Source: Malikia sp041190985
Lineage (GTDB): Bacteria > Pseudomonadota > Gammaproteobacteria > Burkholderiales > Burkholderiaceae_C
Length of the DNA: 25,340 nucleotides
Reading direction: 5' to 3'
Assembly: GCA_041190985.1 (NCBI GenBank)
Contig: JBEEPT010000009.1
Span: forward strand, 1 to 25,340
The notes beneath the pieces were generated by a model that saw nothing but the letters and a program-made list of their open reading frames with translations, had not been told where the DNA came from and made no database searches. The position numbers and the translations under genes were made by a program. This document shows positions 21,819 to 25,340 of the stretch, piece after piece. How positions within the stretch are numbered: position 1 is the first letter of the stretch; each line of letters starts with the position of its first letter.

Positions 21819-22817
21819 ATGAAAACCCCCCTGCGTACCGCGCTCGCCGCCGTCGCCCTGGCCGCCAGTTCGCTGGCCTCGGCCCAGACCACGCTGCTCA
21901 ACGTGTCCTACGACGTCTCGCGCGAGTTCTACAAGGATGTCAACGCCGCCTTCGTCGCCAGCTACAAGAAGAGCACCGGCAAGGACATCAAGGTCGACCA
22001 GTCGCACGCCGGCTCCAGCGCCCAGGCGCGCGCGGTGGCCGATGGCCTCGACGCCGACGTGGTGACCATGAACACCACCACCGACATCGACTTCCTGGCC
22101 GACAAGGGCGTGGTCGCCAAGGACTGGCGCAAGCGCTTCCCGCACGACGCAGCGCCGACCAGCTCGACCATGCTGTTCCTGGTGCGCAACGGCAACCCCA
22201 AGGGCATCAAGGACTGGGACGACCTGGTCAAGCCCGGCATCCAGGTGGTGCTGGTCAACCCCAAGACCGGCGGCAACGGCCGCATGGCCTACCTCGCGGC
22301 CTGGGGCTATGTGCGCAGCAAGGGCGGGACGGACGCGCAGGCGGCCGACTTCGTCGGCAAGCTCTACAAGAACGTGCCGGTGCTGGCGCGCGGCGGCCGT
22401 GACGCGACCGGCATCTTCCTGCAGCGCAACATCGGCGACGTGCTGGTGACCTTCGAGTCCGAAGTGGTCTCGGTCGACCGCGAGTTCGGTACCGGCAAGG
22501 TCGATGCCATCCACCCCTCGGCCAGCATCGTGGCCGAGAACCCGGTCGCCATCGTCGAGCGCACGGTCAAGAAGAAGGGCACGGCCGAGCAGGCCAAGGC
22601 CTACCTTGACTTCCTCTACGGCGACGAGGCGCAGGAGATCGCCGCCAGGCACGCGATCCGCCCGAGCAACCCGGTCATCCTCAAGAAGCACGCCGCGACC
22701 TTCAAGCCGCTCAAGCTGTTCACTGTGGAGCAGTACTTCGGCTCGCTGGCCGAGGCGCAGAAGGTCCACTTCAACGACGGCGGCCAGTTCGACCGACTCT
22801 ACACCCAAGGCAAGTAA
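21819..22817 (+). CDS. sbp: Sulfate/thiosulfate ABC transporter periplasmic binding protein (second copy)
   Basis: The 332-residue product has a Sec signal peptide (ending about LASAQ, residue 23) and the Sbp/CysP features LLNVSYDVSREFYKDVNAAF, VDQSHAGSSAQARAVADGLDADVVTMNT, KGIKDWDDLVKPGI and LFTVEQYFGSLAEAQKVHF. The TxDIDFLADKG region after VVTMNTT is the classic Sbp form, whereas the first copy has LALAGDTDALHANG. This copy heads the cysTWA operon, so it is the more likely main sulfate receptor. The stop is directly followed by the cysT ATG. A GGAG ribosome site lies about ten bases before its own ATG. Confidence 0.95.
   Translation: MKTPLRTALAAVALAASSLASAQTTLLNVSYDVSREFYKDVNAAFVASYKKSTGKDIKVDQSHAGSSAQARAVADGLDADVVTMNTTTDIDFLADKGVVAKDWRKRFPHDAAPTSSTMLFLVRNGNPKGIKDWDDLVKPGIQVVLVNPKTGGNGRMAYLAAWGYVRSKGGTDAQAADFVGKLYKNVPVLARGGRDATGIFLQRNIGDVLVTFESEVVSVDREFGTGKVDAIHPSASIVAENPVAIVERTVKKKGTAEQAKAYLDFLYGDEAQEIAARHAIRPSNPVILKKHAATFKPLKLFTVEQYFGSLAEAQKVHFNDGGQFDRLYTQGK
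22191..22241 (+). repeat. 51-bp direct repeat, copy 2 (inside second sbp)
   Basis: This is the partner of 8437-8487 and is identical over all 51 bases. It codes for the same GNPKGIKDWDDLVKPGI segment. Confidence 0.9.
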
Positions 22818-23648
22818 ATGGCCCAAGCCAGGAAGGTGCTGCCCGGCTTCCAGCTCACGCTGGGCTACACCCTGTTCTATCTGTTCCTGATCGTGCTGAT
22901 CCCGCTGTCGGCGCTGTTCCTCAAGACCTTCAGCCTGAGCTGGGAGCAGTTCTGGGCCGCGGTGGCGTCGCCGCGCGTGCTCGCGTCCTATCGCCTGACC
23001 TTTGGCGCCGCGCTGCTGGCGGCCGGCGTCAACGTGGTCGCCGGCCTGCTGGTGGCCTGGGTGCTGGTGCGCTACCGCTTTCCGGGCAAGCGGCTGGTCG
23101 ATGCGCTGGTCGACCTGCCGTTCGCGCTGCCGACCGCCGTGGCCGGCATCTCGCTGTCGGCGCTGCTGGCCGGCAACGGCTGGGTCGGCCAGTTCCTCGA
23201 GCCGCGCGGCATCCAGCTCGCCTTCAACCCCAACGGCGTCGTGATCGCGCTGATCTTCATCGGCCTGCCCTTCGTGGTGCGCACGGTGCAGCCGGTGCTC
23301 GAGGACGCCGAGAAGGAGCTCGAGGAGGCCGCGACCTGCCTGGGCGCGACCCGCTGGCAGACCTTCCGCCTGGTCATCCTGCCTTCCATCCTGCCCGCGC
23401 TGCTGACCGGCTTCGCGATGGCATTCGCGCGCGCGCTGGGCGAATACGGCTCGGTCATCTTCATCGCCGGCAACGTTCCCATGGTGTCTGAAATCACGCC
23501 CCTCATCATCATCGGCAAGCTCGAGCAGTACGACTACGCCGGCGCCACCGCGGTGGCCTCGGTCATGCTCGGCATCTCCTTCGTGCTGCTGCTCGTCATC
23601 AACGCGCTGCAAGGCTGGCAGCGCCGCCGTTCGGGAGCCCCGGCATGA
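22818..23648 (+). CDS. cysT: Sulfate ABC transporter permease CysT
   Basis: The 276-residue inner-membrane protein opens with PGFQLTLGYTLFYLFLIVLIPLSALFLKTF, the CysT/CysU start, and has six membrane helices. The coupling loop is EEAATCLGATRWQTFRLVILPSILPALLTG, with the canonical EAA-x3-G-x9-I-x-LP pattern. DLPFALPTAVAGISL and RALGEYGSVIFIAGN are CysT hallmarks. It forms the sulfate channel with CysW and is driven by CysA. There are no bases between the sbp stop and this ATG, and its own stop overlaps the cysW start as ATGA, so the genes are translated in tight coupling. Confidence 0.96.
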   Translation: MAQARKVLPGFQLTLGYTLFYLFLIVLIPLSALFLKTFSLSWEQFWAAVASPRVLASYRLTFGAALLAAGVNVVAGLLVAWVLVRYRFPGKRLVDALVDLPFALPTAVAGISLSALLAGNGWVGQFLEPRGIQLAFNPNGVVIALIFIGLPFVVRTVQPVLEDAEKELEEAATCLGATRWQTFRLVILPSILPALLTGFAMAFARALGEYGSVIFIAGNVPMVSEITPLIIIGKLEQYDYAGATAVASVMLGISFVLLLVINALQGWQRRRSGAPA

Positions 23649-24532
23649 GCGCCCACAAGACAAAGTCGCGCGTGCAGGCCGGCACCACCGAATCGCCGCT
23701 GGTGCGCTGGACGCTGACCGCGCTGGCGCTGGCCTTCATGGCGCTGTTCCTGGTGCTGCCGCTGGCGGCCGTCTTCACCGAGGCGCTGCGCAACGGCGCC
23801 TCGGCCTACCTCGACGCGCTGAAGGACCCCGACGCCTGGTCGGCGATCCGCCTCACGCTGCTGACCGCCGCGGTTGCGGTGCCGCTCAACCTGGTGTTCG
23901 GCATCGCCGCCGCCTGGTCAATAGCCAAGTACGAGTTCAGGGGCAAGGCCTTTCTGACCACGCTGGTCGACCTGCCGTTCTCGGTCTCGCCGGTGGTCGC
24001 GGGCCTGATCTACGTGCTGGTGTTCGGTGCCCAGGGCTGGTTCGGCCCCTGGCTGCAGGCGCACGACATCCGAATCGTGTTCGCGGTGCCGGGCATCATC
24101 CTGGCGACCGTGTTCGTGACCTTTCCCTTCATCGCGCGCGAGCTGATCCCGCTGATGCAGGCGCAGGGCAACGACGAGGAGCAGGCCGCGATCGTGCTGG
24201 GCGCCTCCGGCTGGCAGACCTTCTGGCATGTCACGCTGCCCAACATCAGGTGGGGCCTGATCTACGGCGTGATCCTGTGCAACGCGCGCGCCATGGGCGA
24301 GTTCGGCGCGGTCTCGGTGGTCTCGGGCCATGTCCGCGGCCAGACCAACACCATGCCGCTGCATGTCGAGATCCTCTACAACGAATACCAGTCGGTTGCC
24401 GCCTTCGCGGTCGCCTCGCTGCTGGCGCTGCTCGCGCTCGTCACCCTGGTGCTCAAGAGCCTCGTCGAGTGGCGCCACGAGCGCGAGCTGAAAAGCGCCG
24501 CCGACCTGCCGGCCGAGCGCCCCGCCCACTGA
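23645..24532 (+). CDS. cysW: Sulfate ABC transporter permease CysW
   Basis: The 295-residue permease overlaps the cysT stop (ATGA). It has a polar N-terminal tail, then LALAFMALFLVLPLAAVFTEAL and five further membrane helices. The coupling loop is EEQAAIVLGASGWQTFWHVTLPNIRWGLIYG. DLPFSVSPVVAGLIYVLVFGAQGW and ARAMGEFGAVSVVSGHVRGQTNTMPLHVEILYNEY are characteristic of CysW. With CysT it forms the transmembrane part of the sulfate/thiosulfate importer. The cysA gene starts 20 bases after the stop. Confidence 0.96.
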   Translation: MSAHKTKSRVQAGTTESPLVRWTLTALALAFMALFLVLPLAAVFTEALRNGASAYLDALKDPDAWSAIRLTLLTAAVAVPLNLVFGIAAAWSIAKYEFRGKAFLTTLVDLPFSVSPVVAGLIYVLVFGAQGWFGPWLQAHDIRIVFAVPGIILATVFVTFPFIARELIPLMQAQGNDEEQAAIVLGASGWQTFWHVTLPNIRWGLIYGVILCNARAMGEFGAVSVVSGHVRGQTNTMPLHVEILYNEYQSVAAFAVASLLALLALVTLVLKSLVEWRHERELKSAADLPAERPAH

Positions 24533-24552
24533 ACCGATCACCAGAGACTTCC

Positions 24553-25340
24553 ATGAGCATCGAAATCCGCAACGTCTCCAAGCAGTTCGGCGACTTCCAG
24601 GCCCTGCGCGACATCAACCTGCACATCGATTCGGGCGAGCTGATCGCGCTGCTCGGCCCCTCGGGCTGCGGCAAGACCACGCTGCTGCGCATCATCGCCG
24701 GGCTGGAATCGGCCGACCAGGGCTCGATCCTGTTCAGCGGCGAGGACACCACCGACGTCCATGTGCGCGACCGCCAGGTCGGCTTCGTGTTCCAGCACTA
24801 CGCGCTGTTTCGCCACATGACGGTGTTCGAGAACGTGGCCTTCGGCCTGCGCGTCAAGCCGCGCGCGCTGCGTCCGTCCGAGGCCCAGATCAAGGCCAAG
24901 GTGCACGAGCTGCTCAGCCTGGTGCAGCTCGACTGGCTGGCCGACCGCTATCCCTCGCAGCTCTCGGGCGGCCAGCGCCAGCGCATCGCCCTGGCGCGCG
25001 CGCTCGCGGTCGAGCCCAAGGTGCTGCTGCTCGACGAGCCGTTCGGCGCGCTCGACGCCAAGGTGCGCAAGGAGCTGCGCCGCTGGCTGCGCCGCCTGCA
25101 CGACGAGCTGCATGTCACCAGCATCTTCGTCACCCACGACCAGGAGGAGGCGCTCGAGGTCGCCGACCGCGTGGTGCTGATGAACAAGGGCCGGGTCGAG
25201 CAGGCCGGTACGCCGCAGCAGGTCTGGGACCAGCCGGCCAGCCCTTTCGTCTACGGCTTCCTGGGCGACGTCAACCTGTTCCACGGCCGTGCGCACGAGG
25301 GCCTGCTGCACCTCGACGGCGTCGCGGTGCCGGCGCCCGA
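24553..25340 (+). CDS. cysA: Sulfate ABC transporter ATPase CysA (3' end outside window)
   Basis: The frame is open from the ATG at 24553 to the window edge, giving 262 complete codons of a protein that is usually about 350-365 residues. Visible features are Walker A GPSGCGKTT (35-43), Q-loop in FVFQHYALFRHMTVFENVAFGL, signature LSGGQRQRIALARAL (137-151), Walker B VLLLLDEPFGALDA from residue 157, and H-loop His195 in FVTHDQEEAL. ASPFVYGFLGDVNLFHGR marks the start of the C-terminal TOBE-like regulatory domain typical of CysA. It energises CysTW for import of sulfate bound by Sbp. The missing part is only the end of the regulatory domain. Confidence 0.95.
   Translation, partial: MSIEIRNVSKQFGDFQALRDINLHIDSGELIALLGPSGCGKTTLLRIIAGLESADQGSILFSGEDTTDVHVRDRQVGFVFQHYALFRHMTVFENVAFGLRVKPRALRPSEAQIKAKVHELLSLVQLDWLADRYPSQLSGGQRQRIALARALAVEPKVLLLDEPFGALDAKVRKELRRWLRRLHDELHVTSIFVTHDQEEALEVADRVVLMNKGRVEQAGTPQQVWDQPASPFVYGFLGDVNLFHGRAHEGLLHLDGVAVPAP

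Overview
The window is GC-rich, densely coded bacterial DNA. Its content (a Bug/TctC binding protein, SsuEF, Sbp-CysTWA, a CysB-type LysR regulator) and its base composition fit a betaproteobacterium of the Burkholderiales, probably near the Comamonadaceae. That placement is inferred from gene content and not from a marker gene. No rRNA, tRNA, CRISPR array, insertion sequence or integrase was seen.

Layout. (1) 1-121 is the tail of an unidentified gene. (2) 141-4655 is a tight plus-strand operon: a Dabb-domain protein, a cytoplasmic sulfatase/phosphonate monoester hydrolase, a Bug-family binding protein, an intradiol (hydroxyquinol-type) dioxygenase and a hemerythrin-like protein. It looks like a small catabolic unit for an esterified aromatic compound. 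(3) 4656-7910 holds a decayed ORF, a MATE exporter (minus strand) and a membrane-bound GGDEF diguanylate cyclase (plus strand); a palindrome lies between the last two. (4) 8041-25340 is a large sulfur-scavenging region. It starts with sbp and a translationally coupled CysB-type regulator, followed by a minus-strand sulfurtransferase and a frameshifted remnant. Next come ssuE-ssuF, then a minus-strand pair (TauD/AtsK-type dioxygenase and an NtaA/SnaA/DszA-type flavin monooxygenase) that converges on ssuEF across a pair of terminators. Then comes a sulfonate/sulfate-ester importer made of an SsuA-like protein, two permeases, an ATPase and a second SsuA-like protein, followed by a sulfatase gene with one in-frame TAA. 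The region ends with an RBBP9-like hydrolase, a second sbp, cysT, cysW and the start of cysA.

How it fits together. When cysteine or sulfate is scarce, the CysB-type regulator probably switches on import of sulfate (Sbp/CysTWA) and of sulfonates or sulfate esters (SsuA/C/B-like). Sulfite or sulfate is then released inside the cell by the TauD-like dioxygenase, by the FMNH2-dependent monooxygenase (with SsuE as the likely flavin reductase) and, where functional, by the sulfatase.

The most interesting signal lies between the genes. Three sulfur promoters (sbp, ssuE, ssuA-like) share a box of the form GTTTTT-N-TT-N-G-N-TCC. Each is followed by, or overlaps, a strong inverted repeat, and in all three cases a complementary arm covers the Shine-Dalgarno sequence. 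A weaker version precedes the second sbp. This could be a family of leader RNAs or a set of dyad operators; mapping the transcription starts would decide.
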